From: Flaveria trinervia
Taxonomy: Eukaryota > Streptophyta > Magnoliopsida > Asterales > Asteraceae
DNA length: 64,000 bases
Direction of reading: 5' to 3'
NCBI GenBank assembly: GCA_025506515.1
Contig: CM046444.1
Location: 71,716,192 to 71,780,191 of the forward strand
Part shown: positions 36,029-47,570 of the stretch, piece after piece
Position numbering within the stretch: the first letter of the stretch is position 1
Layout: every line of letters begins with the position of its first letter
Position numbers and translations under genes: made by a program
Notes under the pieces: generated by a model
The model's database searches: none
What the model was told of the DNA's origin: nothing
What the model saw: only the letters and a program-made list of their open reading frames with translations

Positions 36029-37211
36029 TTAATTGGGAAACAAAATAATGTTCCTAGTCAAACTAGGAGCATACAAAACATTCTTCAAAGTTACTTCCAA
36101 ACCACTTGGAAGTTTTAGGATGTACTCCCCACGAGCTTCAACTTTGACTTTGGTTCCATTGCCCATTAAGAGGCTAACATCCCCTTGATTGAAATCCCTA
36201 CTTCTTTTGAACTCCTGCAACAAATTGCAAATATGAGTTCCACATCCGGTATCCAATACCCATGTGTTAGAAGTTGTAACATTAAGATCAATATGAATCA
36301 TGTAAATTGTACCTGAGGTTTGCCCCGCATCCCTTTTTTCTCTCAACTCTTTGAGATAGACTGGACAATTTCTCATCCAATGCCCTATCTCACCACACTT
36401 GAAGCATGGGTCGTTTGCAGCAACCTTCTGCTTCTTCTCCTTGGCTTCGGAGGTTCTGCCCTAACAACCATCTTCCCTTTTCCCCCAACGTGCCCCTTTC
36501 CTTTGGCAACAATTGCCTTAGGAGGGGGTTGAGACCTTCTCTTCCTCCCACCTTCATTGATGGTGAGAACGGGTAAAACCCTTTTACCCATTCCCGCCTC
36601 GGCCGTTTTGAGCATTGAATGAAGTTCATTTATGCTCTTGTCCCATCCGTTCATGTTGTAGTTCATGACGAATGCCTCAAACCTTTTAGTTAGGCCATTA
36701 AGGATCAAATCCGTGGCCAACTCCTTTGAGACAGGACAATTTAGCCTTTGAAGGCGGTTGATATGGCTTTTCATCTTAAGAACAAAAGATGAAACCGATT
36801 GGGATTCTTCCATCCGACATGCATGAAGCTCTCGAACCGTTTCGAAGCGCTCCACCTAGCTTGTTGCTGGAATGTTTCCCGCAACTGGGTGATCATGTCA
36901 TAAGCTCCATGGAGCTCATATTCCTTTTGGAGGTCGGGTGTCATACTTGCTAACATTAGGCAAGAGACTTGGATGGAGTCTTCCATATATCTAACCCAAT
37001 CGTTATAGGCCCCTTCATCCTCCTCGTTGGGTTCATCGGGGATGGGATCATCAAGGATGTAGGCCCGCTTTTCTTGCTTGAGAACGATTCTCAAGTTGCG
37101 CTACCAATCCATGAAGTTGTTAGGTGTTAGACGATCCCTTTGAAGGATCGCCCTTAGAGATTGGTTGTTTTGGTTTGGTACATCGTTATTAGCATTGTTT
37201 TTGTCGGCCAT
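36029..37211 (-). pseudogene. B2 gag and protease (nonsense plus single-base losses)
   Basis: ATG at 37211-37209. The codon after FMDW is TAG (37103-37101), where B1 has Tyr. Downstream are VLKQEKRAYILDDPIPDEP, HACRMEESQSVSSFVLKM, TKRFEAFVMNYNMNGWDK, a basic KGKGHVGGKGK tail and the knuckle CFKCGEIGHWMRNC near 36405-36370. The protease has TWVLDTGCGTHICNL and ends NIILFPN with a stop near 36029. Two frame changes (about 36855 and 36450) are single-base differences from B3. The capsid and protease would act in virus-like particles. Confidence 0.87.
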
Positions 37212-38668
37212 CTACAAGATTTTACAAAGTTCCATTTTAGTATTCATTGATATAATAATAATTCATTTATTAATACCCTTTTATGTCTCATAGACGATTA
37301 ATAATAAAATTTTTAGAATCCATGTTATTTTTAAATATTGGTTAGGTGACCTTTATCCCATTATTTAAATCAACAAGGTAGTCATGAATGACAATTGTAA
37401 CCTATTGCAACTTATAATGGTATGGGATCGTTTGAACATCTTATGTTTGAAACGGCATGTTTATCCCATCAACACCTTTGTAAAACATATTTTAGTGATC
37501 CATTCAATATATTTCACAAATCAAGTCGTCCTACTTACACACACGTGTGAGTTTACTACATAAGTGGTTAGGTGACCTTTATCCCACAAACATGGTATTC
37601 TCACCTCAAGTTACAAGTTCCCTCAAAGTGGTTAGGTGACCTTTATCCCACTAAGAGTTTGCAAGTAACCTAAGTGTTGTGTAAAACGATGGTGTTAAAC
37701 TTGTTTCAAAAGGATTTAGATTACATAATTCTAGTTTAGAAAGCTCTATGTACCATATGATTGTATGCATTCAACCATATGGTACCCTATTGGTTCTTTT
37801 AAATAAAACCCATTTTATTTTGCAAATCATTAATCCTTTTATAAAAGCATTCTATTTGTGCTTAATGATTAGAGAACCATTTCTTGTTATAGCATGTTTT
37901 AAAAGACGGTTTGTTAATCGTATTCAAATATTCAAAACAAATATAAGCAATCAACCAAGCATAAACAATCCATTCGCATATGCATAACAAAGCATACTAA
38001 ATTGAGCACACTTGTTAGCCAAAATAAGTGTGTCAAAAGGTCTTGTCCTAAGGGTTAAGAACATGACACAAGGATGGCAAAAGGACTCCCACTTGAATCC
38101 ACATCTTCAAGCATCCTCTTTGACCATCTTTTCTTCAAATCTTGATCTTGAGCATCCTTACAAAAAATGTATCCTAATACAATTTTCTAATAAAGGAAAA
38201 ACTCCTAATCTATTTATTATAAACCAAATGAATAAATAAATTACAAAACAAGACTTTCAACATATAATTAGATTATTACATAACCAAATGAATAAAACAT
38301 GACAATCAATCAATCAATCCACAAGGTCAAGGCTTTGTTATGCATAACCAACAACATATCCAAAAAAGTAAATCAGCCAACTCAAGCATGGTTTCATTTA
38401 ATTAAAAATCCAACAAAAAATTTACTTATTTTTTTTTATATAGACTGCTGTGCGACAGCAGCCTTATTTATAAAAAAAATTGGATTTTTCAATTTTTAAC
38501 TAATTTAAAACCACAAGATTCAAGCCATCTCAATGCATATAAGATTAACACCTTTAATCAAGAGAAACCAAGCTAAATCTTGAGTTCTAGGGTTTCTAAT
38601 AACCTAAGAAAAGACACAAAATTCGATCTAAAGAAGTTAGTGTTCATGCAACTGGCTCTAGATGCGAT
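37212..38668 (-). other. B2 leader and PBS, with three motif copies and a small hairpin
   Basis: Non-coding, about 1.4 kb. Motif TGGTTAGGTGACCTTTATCC at 37339-37360, 37565-37586 and 37629-37650. A perfect 7-bp stem with 3-base loop (CTGCTGT-GCG-ACAGCAG) lies at 38445-38461 beside an A/T run. The PBS is 38654-38668 (minus strand ATCGCATCTAGAGCC, a weak initiator tRNA-Met match). Confidence 0.75.
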
Positions 38669-39589
38669 TGAAGGGATTTTAACAAGTTTATCAAAGTGTT
38701 TAACCATTTTAAACATAAAACGCAGTGGATAATCATTTTAACATCTTCTTAGAAGTTTACATAAACCATTTTATGTTGATGAAACCCTTTAAGATGGATC
38801 TATTTGCATGAACAAGTAACTTACAAAACAGCATGGAAAGATAATGAAAACTACATTTCAAAGCTTTCTTTTGAGATGAGAAGGATGATGTTCCTCAAGG
38901 CAAGACTCCAAATAGCAATCCTCAGAAGTAATACCTGAAGCTCCTTCAAACACCCACTTGCTAGGTTGTGTTGCACCCACATAAAAAAACCTCTTCCAAA
39001 TCGATTTTCCAGTCAAGAATCCTTGCTTGAAGGCTGAAAATAACTTGTTTTCAGCTCTAAAAATCAAGTTCAAGAGAAAGAGATGAGAGAATTTCTTTTG
39101 CTTTGTGTGTGTGAGAGAAAGGTGTATTCTTTGGAAGAGTGTAATGCATGTTGGTTGCTTGGAACAACAACATAAAATTGGAGAGTTCCAATGCCCCTTA
39201 GGGGGCGCCCGAATTCACTACCCAAAGGGGGTTTCCCTCTCATTTTCAATTTTTATAAAAGTACACTTTCATCCTTATGATTTTATAAAATTAAACCCCT
39301 TTTTAATTTTATAACAATAACACAGTATTATTTGACATTGTTTAACTAATTTAAATAATGAAACAAATATCTCTCATGAACAAATTATCTATATAATCTT
39401 GTTCATTTACAAAAGCAATGTTTTAGAAAACCCGGTTTCTATTGGTGCTAAAATTTATTCGTATGATCACATCAACGAACAAATATTTATTGGTGTTTGT
39501 TTGGCTTGTTATTGGGTATGACCCGACTTGGATCATATCGCACTAGCCAGATCAATTTAATATGTATCTTGGGCAGATCACTTCTTTCA
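38669..39589 (-). repeat. B2/B3 middle LTR (921 bp), recombinant
   Basis: Left part shares private bases with the right LTR (CGCAGTGGATAA, CATCTTCTTAG, GCACCCACATAAAAAA). Right part shares private bases with the left LTR (AAAAGTACACTTTCATCC, CACAGTATTATTTGACATTG, CGCACTAGCCAGATC). The switch falls at about 39155-39185. Confidence 0.9.
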
Positions 39590-40350
39590 ATCTCCCACTT
39601 GCACAAGATTCATAGTAGATTGATGCAAGCAGCAATAACGCCTAGCAACGGTTTGCTACCCCTAGTGTATAGATTAAGTGCCATTCAATAACATCATCCT
39701 CTTCAAGTACCTTACTTGAAAAATGTTTTAGGTGAATCAATCATCTATCCTTTTGTTTCAGATGTCATGTTGAATCCAGAGATACAGGATTGTCATTCTC
39801 CGACGATTCAACTTTAACAGGCCTTAGACATCTAACTCTCAACGAATAAGAGGAACAAATTCCATCTTGACTACATACGTCTCTCACAATCACCTTATAT
39901 CATACCTGAACCTAGCCTTCTGTACTGCCAATCTTTCATAACAGTAAAGAACTAAGTCAAAGTACAATACTTGGTGAATATCAAGACCCAATATGTATTT
40001 GAGGTCTAAGGATGCAATGATATTAGCCTTTACTCAATATCTCTTATGACTAATCACAAAGATTCCATGCATAAATAATTGAGAGCGGGTCAGTCCTATA
40101 TCTATATCCCATAGATATCAATGAACTTTGGTAGCAACCTCTTGCTCTATATTCATACCTTATGAATATCAACCATCCAAGTTCATTATAGTCTAACATT
40201 CATAGTTGTTCCCACAAGTATGATCGACTACGGACGTTTAAAATAACTTACTTATTCACGGATTTAAAACATGCTAAAATAGAAGAACAAATGAAAGTTA
40301 TAACCATATAATTAAGTTAAATAACATAAGTTCCAATAAAAAAAATAAAA
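39590..40350 (-). other. B3 polypurine tract and 3' non-coding region
   Basis: PPT complement ATCTCCCACTTG at 39590 and the same ~750 non-coding bases as in B2, ending at the RNase H stop (40351-40353). No ORF. Confidence 0.8.
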
Positions 40351-43116
40351 TCAAATCCAGTCATTAGAATATCGAAGTCCCATGGCACAAACATGACCTT
40401 CATGCTTTGCCTTTTCAAGAGCTTTGTGAGTGGATCCGCAATGTTTTTATTAGTGTGAACTTTGTGAATACATATCTTTCCCTTTTCAACTTCATCCCTT
40501 ATGTAGTTGAATCTCCACTCAATGTGCCTTGTTTTCTAATGTATACGGGGTTCCTTGATTGTGCAATCGCACCCTCTTATCACAAAGAATCTCCAGAGGA
40601 TCCTGAATGGAAGGGACTACCCCTAGATCGGCTATGAATTTCTTCAACCATGAAGCTTCCTGTGCTGCCAATGAAGCGGCCTGTAGTCTAACTCTGTAGT
40701 GGACAACGCTACGACTTCTTGCTTTGAGCTTTTCCAAGAAACAGCTCCCCCATTCAGGATAAAGATGTACCCCGATTGAGATCGTGAATCATCTCGATCG
40801 GTTTGGAAACTCGCATCCGTGTAACCTTTTAAAACGAGTTCTTCTTCATCAGTCCCGTAGATCAAGAACATGTCCTTAGTCCTCCTTAGGTACTTTAGAA
40901 TGTTCTTGACAGCCATCCAATGACTATCACCAGGATTTTGCTGGTATCTACTGTCATGCTTAAAGCGCATGACACGTCCGGTCTAGTGCATATCATTGCA
41001 TACATGATTAATCCTATAGCAGATGCATATGGGATTGCCTTCATTCGATTTTGCTCCACCTTTGAGCTTGGACATTGAGTCGTACTCAATATTGTCCCTC
41101 TCTGAATAGGTACAGTACCTTTCTTAGAGTTTTCCATCTTGAACCTTTTCAAGCTTTTGTCAATGTATGCACTTTGATTTAAACCAATCAACCGCCTTGA
41201 TCTATCCCTATAGATCTTTATTCCCAAAATATAGGTGGCTTCACCAAGATCCTTAATGGAAAAGCAGCTTCCAAGCCAGGCTTTTACACCTTCCATTGTT
41301 GGAACGTCAATCCCAAACAGTAGAATGTCATCGACATATAACACTAGGAAAGTTATTGTGCTCCCACTAGCCTTCTTATACACACAAGCCTCATCAGCGT
41401 TTTTGATGAAGGCAAATTTCTTGATCTCCTCATCAAAACGGTGATTCCAGCTTCTTGATGCTTGTTTCAATCCATAGATTGATTTCTTTAACTTGCATAC
41501 TTTATTAGGGTGTTTTGGATCGACAAAACCTTCAGGTTGAACCATATAGACATCTTGCTGAAGATATCCATTCAGGAAAGCGGTTTACACATCCATTTGC
41601 CAAATCTCATAATCATAATGAGCAGCTATGGCAAACAATATCCTTATGGACTTTAGCATCGCAACAGGTGAGAAAGTTTCATCATAATCAACCCCTGAGT
41701 TTGAGTGAAACCTTTTGCTACAAGTCTAGCCTTATAAGTATCCAAGTTTCCATGCATGTCAGTTTTCTTCTTGAAAACCCACTTACTTCCAACTACCTTG
41801 GAGTTGAGAGGTGGTACAACAAGTTCCCCAACTTGATTGTCATACATGGATTGCATCTCAACGTTCATGGCTTCAAGCCATTTGTCACAATCCGAATTGG
41901 ACATGCATCATGGTATGTGGTTGGTTCATCTGAATCTACCACATAGCATCCATCCATGAAAAATCCATATCTTTCAGGTGGATTACTAGTTCTGCCACTT
42001 CTGTGAACGTTTTGTGTGTATTGATCAACCGGTTGATCATCCTCAACATCCTCATGTTGAGTGCTAGTTTCAACCAAATGTGCATCGGGTTGTGGTTCTT
42101 GATCCTCCTCAAGATCCATTGTTCTACTGCTAGTTTCTTCCATAAGGAACTTTGCTTCTAAGAACTCACCCTTTCCGGCAACAAATACCTTTTGTTCCAG
42201 TGGATTATAGAAATAGTATCCCATAGAATCTCTAGGATATCCAACAAAGATACACTTGGTGGATCAACTTCCAATTTGTTTGGGGTGGGAGTTTTAACAT
42301 AAGCCTCACAACCCCAGACCCTTAAGTATGATAGGGATGGAACTCTTCCATGCCATATCTCAAAAGGTGTCCTTTCCACCTTTTTGGTTGGGGCCATATT
42401 CAGAATACAGACCGCGAGAGCAAAGCGAAACCCCAAAATGTTAGAGGCAAAGTGCTTCTAGCCATGATAGATCGGACCATATCCAATAAGGTTCGATTCC
42501 TCCTCTCAGACATGCCGTTATGTTGTGGTGTTTCAGGTGGAGTGAGTTGTGATACAATCCCACAACTATTAAGATGATCTTGAAAAGCATCACTTAGGTA
42601 TTCACCTCCTCTATCGGTGCGGAGAACTTTAATCGACTTGTTGAGTTGATTTTCTACTTCATTCTTGAAGATTTTGAACGTTTCAAAAGCTTCATCTTTG
42701 TGCCTTAATAAGTACACGTACCCATAGTGACTATAATCGTCGGTAAAGGTAATGAAGTATCTTTCACCATTCCTAGTCATTGGCTTAAAAGGACCACATA
42801 CATCCGAATGTATGATACCTAATAAATCTTTTGCCTTTTCGTTAGTTCCACTAAAGGGTGCATTAGTCATTTTTCCTTGTAAACAAGATTCACATACATC
42901 AAATGAATCATATTCATTTGTTTTTAAAAGACCATTCTTTTGAAGTGTTTGTATACGTTTCTTGTTTATATGACCAAGACGACAATGCCAAAGATAGGTA
43001 TCACTCAAATCCAACTTGAGTTTCTTGGTGTTAGTTTGGTACAATGAACTATTTAAAGTATTTTCATGAACCAATTCATAAATACCATTAATGGGAATAG
43101 CTTTAAAATAGAACAT
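40351..43116 (-). pseudogene. B3 integrase, RT and RNase H (few breaks)
   Basis: A 238-residue open stretch from 43116 covers the protease-integrase link (IPINGIYELVHENT), an intact zinc region (WHCRLGHIN; CESCLQGK) and the core with D, D and E in the motifs listed for B2. The hinge is 42224-41865. RT runs through MVQPEGFVDPKHPNKVCK and YVDDILLFG (near 41333), continuing to 40895, and RNase H is 40970-40519. Breaks near 42420, 41890, 41690, 41585, 40950 and 40680 are single-base changes not shared with B2. Confidence 0.88.
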
Positions 43117-43174
43117 ATCATTTAAGAAACATGAATATCATTTTCAACAAAAGATAATACATAATCATAATGTC

Positions 43175-44358
43175 TTAATTGGGAAACAAAATAATGTTCC
43201 TAGTCAAACTAGGAGCATACAAAACATTCTTCAAAGTTACTTCCAAACCACTTGGAAGTTTTAGGATGTACTCCCCACGAGCTTCAACTTTGACTTTGGT
43301 TCCATTGCCCATTAAGAGGCTAACATCCCCTTGATTGAAATCCCTACTTCTTTTGAACTCCTGCAACAAATTGCAAATATGAGTTCCACATCCGGTATCC
43401 AATACCCATGTGTTAGAAGTTGTAACATTAAGATCAATATGAATCATGTAAATTGTACCTGAGGTTTGCCCCGCATCCCTTTTTTCTCTCAACTCTTTGA
43501 GATAGACTGGACAATTTCTCATCCAATGCCCTATCTCACCACACTTGAAGCATGGGTCATTTGCAGCAACCTTCTGCTTCTTCTCCTTGGGCTTCGGAGG
43601 TTCTGCCCTAACAACCATCTTCCCTTTTCCCCCAACGTGCCCCTTTCCTTTGGCGACAATTGCCTTAGGAGGGGGTTGAGACCTTCTCTTCCTCCCACCT
43701 TCATTGATGGTGAGAACGGGTAAAACCCTTTTACCCATTCCCGCCTCGGCCGTTTTGAGCATTGAATGAAGTTCATTTATGCTCTTGTCCCATCCGTTCA
43801 TGTTGTAGTTCATGACGAATGCCTCAAACCTTTTAGTTAGGCCATTAAGGATCAAATCCGTGGCCAACTCCTTTGAGACAGGACAATTTAGCCTTTGAAG
43901 GCGGTTGATATGGCTTTTCATCTTAAGAACAAAAGATGAAACCGATTGGGATTCTTCCATCCGACATGCATGAAGCGCTCGAACCGTTTCGAAGCGCTCC
44001 ACCCTAGCTTGTTGCTGGAATGTTTCCCGCAACTGGGTGATCATGTCATAAGCTCCATGGAGCTCATATTCCTTTTGGAGGTCGGGTGTCATACTTGCTA
44101 ACATTAGGCAAGAGACTTGGATGGAGTCTTCCATATATCTAACCCAATCGTATAGGCCCCTTCATCCTCCTCGTTGGGTTCATCGGGGATGGGATCATCA
44201 AGGATGTAGGCCCGCTTTTCTTGCTTGAGAACGATTCTCAAGTTGCGCTACCAATCCATGAAGTTGTTAGGTGTTAGACGATCCCTTTGAAGGATCGCCC
44301 TTAGAGATTGGTTGTTTTGGTTTGGTACATCGTTATTAGCATTGTTTTTGTCGGCCAT
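43175..44358 (-). pseudogene. B3 gag and protease (one long open stretch, early nonsense)
   Basis: ATG at 44358-44356, with the same TAG after FMDW as in B2 (44250-44248) and a single-base loss near 44150. From 44134 to 43175 the frame is open for 319 residues: the rest of capsid, the basic region, the knuckle CFKCGEIGHWMRNC (about 43550-43510) and the protease with TWVLDTGCGTHICNL, ending NIILFPN and a stop. The best-preserved gag-protease stretch in the window. Confidence 0.9.
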
Positions 44359-45819
44359 CTACAAGATTTTACAAAGTTCCATTTTAGTATTCATTGATAT
44401 AATAATAATTCATTTATTAATACCTTTTATGTCTCATAGACGATTAATAAATAAAATTTTTAGAATCCAATGTTATTTTTAAATATTGGTTAGGTGACCT
44501 TTATCCCATTATTTAAATCAACAAGGTAGTCATGAATGACAATTGTAACCTATTGCAACTTATAATGGTATGGGATCGTTTGAACATCTTATGTTTGAAA
44601 CGGCATGTTTATCCCATCAACACCTTTGTAAAACATATTTTAGGTGATCCATTCAATATATTTCACAAATCAAGTCGTCCTACTTACACACACGTGTGAG
44701 TTTACTACATAAGTGGTTAGGTGACCTTTATCCCACAAACATGGTATTCTCACCTCAAGTTACAAGTTCCCTCAAAGTGGTTAGGTGACCTTTATCCCAC
44801 TAAGAGTTTGCAAGTAACCTAAGTGTTGTGTAAAACGATGGTGTTAAACTTGTTTCAAAAGGGATTTAGATTACATAATTCTAGTTTAGAAAGCTCTATG
44901 TACCATATGATTGTATGCATTCAACCATATGGTACCCTATTGGTTCTTTTAAATAAAACCCATTTTATTTTGCAAATCATTAATCCTTTTATAAAAGCAT
45001 TCTATTTGTGCTTAATGATTAGAGAACCAATTTCTTGTTATAGCATGTTTTAAAAGACGGTTTGTTAATCGTATTCAAATATTCAAAACAAATATAAGCA
45101 ATCAACCAAGCATAAACAATCCATTCGCATATGCATAACAAAGCATACTAAATTGAGCACACTTGTTAGCCAAAATAAGTGTGTCAAAAGGTCTTGTCCT
45201 AAGGGTTAAGAACATGACACAAGGATGGCAAAAGGACTCCCACTTGAATCCACATCTTCAAGCATCCTCTTTGACCATCTTTTCTTCAAATCTTGATCTT
45301 GAGCATCCTTACAAAAAATGTATCTTAATACAATTTTCTAATAAAGGAAAAACTCCTAATCTATTTATTAAAACCAAATGAATAAATAAATTACAAAACA
45401 AGACTTTCAACATATAATTAGATTATTACATAACCAAATGAATAAAACATGACAATCAATCAATCAATCCACAAGGTCAAGGCTTTGTTATGCATAACCA
45501 AACAACATATCCAAAAAAGTAAATCAGCCAACTCAAGCATGGTTTCATTTAATTAAAAATCCAACAAAAAATTTACTTATTTTTTTTTATATAGACTGCT
45601 GTGCGACAGCAGCCTTATTTATAAAAAAAATTGGATTTTTCAATTTTTAACTAATTTAAAACCACAAGATTCAAGCCATCTCAATGCATATAAGATTAAC
45701 ACCTTTAATCAAGAGAAACCAAGCTAAATCTTGAGTTCTAGGGTTTCTAATAACCTAAGAAAAGACACAAAATTCGATCTAAAGAAGTTAGTGTTCATGC
45801 AACTGGCTCTAGATGCGAT
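44359..45819 (-). other. B3 leader and PBS, with three motif copies and a small hairpin
   Basis: Non-coding. Motif copies at 44487-44508, 44714-44735 and 44778-44799; hairpin CTGCTGT-GCG-ACAGCAG at 45596-45612; PBS at 45805-45819. Almost identical to the B2 leader. Confidence 0.75.
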
Positions 45820-46743
45820 TGAAGGGATTTTAACAAGTTTATCAAAGTGTTTAACCATTTTAAACATAAAACGCAGTGGATAATCATTTTAACATCTTCT
45901 TAGAAGTTTACATAAACCATTTTATGTTGATGAAACCCTTTAAGATGGATCTATTGCATGAACAAGTAACTTACAAAACAGCATGGAAAGGTAATGAAAA
46001 CTACATTTCAAAGCTTTCTTTTGAGATGAGAAGGATGATGTTCCTCAAGGCAAGACTCCAAATAGAAATCCTCAAGAAGTAATACCTGAAGCTCCTTCAA
46101 ACACCCACTTGCTAGGTTGTGTTGCACCCACATAAAAAAACCTCTTCCAAATCGATTTTCCAGTCAAGAATCCTTGCTTGAAGGCTGAAAATAAACTTGT
46201 TTTCAGCTCTAAAAATCGAGTTCAAGAGAAAGAGATGAGAGAATTTCTTTTGCTTTGTTGTGTGAGAGAAAGGTGTATTCTTTGGAAGAGTGTAATGCAT
46301 GTTGGTTGCTTGGAACAACAACATAAAATTGGAGAGTCCCAATGCCCCTTAGGGGGCGGCCGAATTCACTCCCCAAAGGGGGTTTCCTTCTCATTTTCAA
46401 TTTTTATAAAATGTACACCTCCATCCTTATGATTTTATAAAATTAAACCCCTTTTTAATTTTATAACAATAACACTCTATTATTTGTCATTGTTTAACTA
46501 ATTTAAATAATGAAACAAATATCTCTCATGAACAAATTATCTATATAATCTTGTTCATTTACAAAAGCAATGTTTTAGAAAACCCGGTTTCTAAATTGGT
46601 GCTAATATTTATTCGTGTGATCACATCAACGAACAAATACTTATTGGTGTTTGTTTGGCTTGTTATTGGGTATGACCCGATTTGGATCATATCACACTAG
46701 CCATATCAATTTAATATGTTTCTTGGGGAGATCACTTCTTTCA
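45820..46743 (-). repeat. B2/B3 right LTR (5' LTR of the dimer, 924 bp)
   Basis: TGAAGGGATTTTAACA to GATCACTTCTTTCA on plus, directly followed by the second GGAAT. Private differences from the other two LTRs include CATCCTTATG preceded by TGTACACCTC, CTCTATTATTTGTC and GGTTTCTAAATTGG. Confidence 0.92.
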
Positions 46744-46951
46744 GGAATGTCATTTCCAAATAGTATTATGTCATCAACATACAATACTAGGAAAGTGATG
46801 ATGCTCCCACTAGCTTTCTTATATACACAAGCTTCATCAGCGTTCATGATGAATCCAAATTTAATTACTTCTTCATCAAAACGGTGATTCCAACTTCTCG
46901 ATGCTTGTTTGAATCCGTAGATTGATTTTTTTAACTTGCATACTTTGTTAG
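46744..46951 (-). pseudogene. E RT segment with the YVDD box, between two insertions
   Basis: 208 bases of E RT stranded between the B2/B3 dimer and F. Codes LYVDDIILFGND (YVDD at about 46770-46781) and the SIYGFKQASRSWNHRF region. Both ends are target duplications: GGAAT (46744-46748) and GTTAG (46947-46951). Confidence 0.9.
46947..46951. repeat. F target-site duplication (left copy)
   Basis: GTTAG; partner 59449-59453. B1 has CTTTGTTAGGATGTTTTGG uninterrupted at about 1346, which gives the empty site. Confidence 0.93.
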
Positions 46952-47035
46952 TGTTGGACCAAAAGAACCAATGAGCCGGATCAGAAAAACCTTAAGTCTC
47001 ACAACGTCACAACAACTGCTGAAGTCCACAACAGC

Positions 47036-47267
47036 TGAAGACAAAGTCTGAAGACAAATGCTGAAGACAAAGTCTGAAGACAAGTGCTGAAGACAAAGTC
47101 TGAAGACACAAGTGCTGAAGACAAAGTCTGAAGACAAGTGCTGAAGACAAAGTCTGAAGACACAAGTGCTAAAGAAAAAGTCTGAAGACACAAGTGCTGA
47201 AGACAAAGTCTGAAGAGAAGTGCTGAAGACAAAGTCTGAAGACACAAGTGCTGAAGACAAGTGCTGA
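47036..47267 (+). repeat. F U3 minisatellite, unit ~24-26 nt
   Basis: About eight copies of CTGAAGACAAAGT alternating with CTGAAGACA(CA)AGTG. The same array in the 3' LTR (about 58690-58930) differs in copy number and in single units. The array is open in several frames and yields spurious low-complexity ORFs on the minus strand. Confidence 0.9.
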
Positions 47268-47286
47268 ATACCAAGTATCAGTCGTT

Positions 47287-47325
47287 GTCACAACAACTGA
47301 AGAGGTCTTCTTCAGTAGTTGTGAC
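47287..47325 (+). repeat. Inverted repeat in F U3
   Basis: Left arm GTCACAACAACTGAAGA (47287-47303), 5-base loop, right arm TCTTCAGTAGTTGTGAC (47309-47325): 17-bp arms with one mismatch. Confidence 0.9.
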
Positions 47326-47563
47326 GGTTTTCTTTCAGTAGTTTTATGTTTTCCTTTGTGTAGTTTTGTAAAACGACTGAAGAGCTTGTTCTTCACTCGT
47401 TGTAGTTTCAGTAGTTTCGTATCAGTAGTTTTATGTTTTATACTTAGCACTCTGATATGTTCTCAGTAGTTGTGAACATTTCAGTAGTTTGTTAAGTTTA
47501 GGTTATTTTTGTAACAAATCTGCCAGATGTCACTATCCCGTGATATGAGCAGTGATTGCACTC

Positions 47564-47570
47564 TATATAA
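47564..47570 (+). promoter_or_regulatory. F LTR TATA box
   Basis: CTCTATATAAGGAGTG is a strong plant TATA context; the 3' LTR has the same box at 59228-59234. Transcription would start about 30 bases on. Confidence 0.75.

Larger units (their letters stand above)
31509..46743 (-). mobile_element. B2/B3: tandem copia dimer, LTR-internal-LTR-internal-LTR
   Basis: Three LTRs (31509-32440, 38669-39589, 45820-46743) separate two almost identical internal regions (6228 and 6230 bp), all in minus orientation, and a single GGAAT duplication flanks the whole. Each internal region has PPT, 3' non-coding region, RNase H, RT, integrase, protease, gag, leader and PBS. The middle LTR looks recombinant between the outer two. 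Both units share the same gag nonsense codon. Confidence 0.93.

Noticed and set aside
37748..38499. Short plus-strand ORFs in the B2 and B3 leaders
   Set aside because: The copies differ in where they end because of single-base indels, and they lie antisense in a non-coding leader.
47036..47267. CRISPR-like short repeats in the F LTR and in the N arrays
   Set aside because: Repeats abut or are irregularly spaced with no unique spacers of constant length, and they lie inside LTR retrotransposons of a plant genome.
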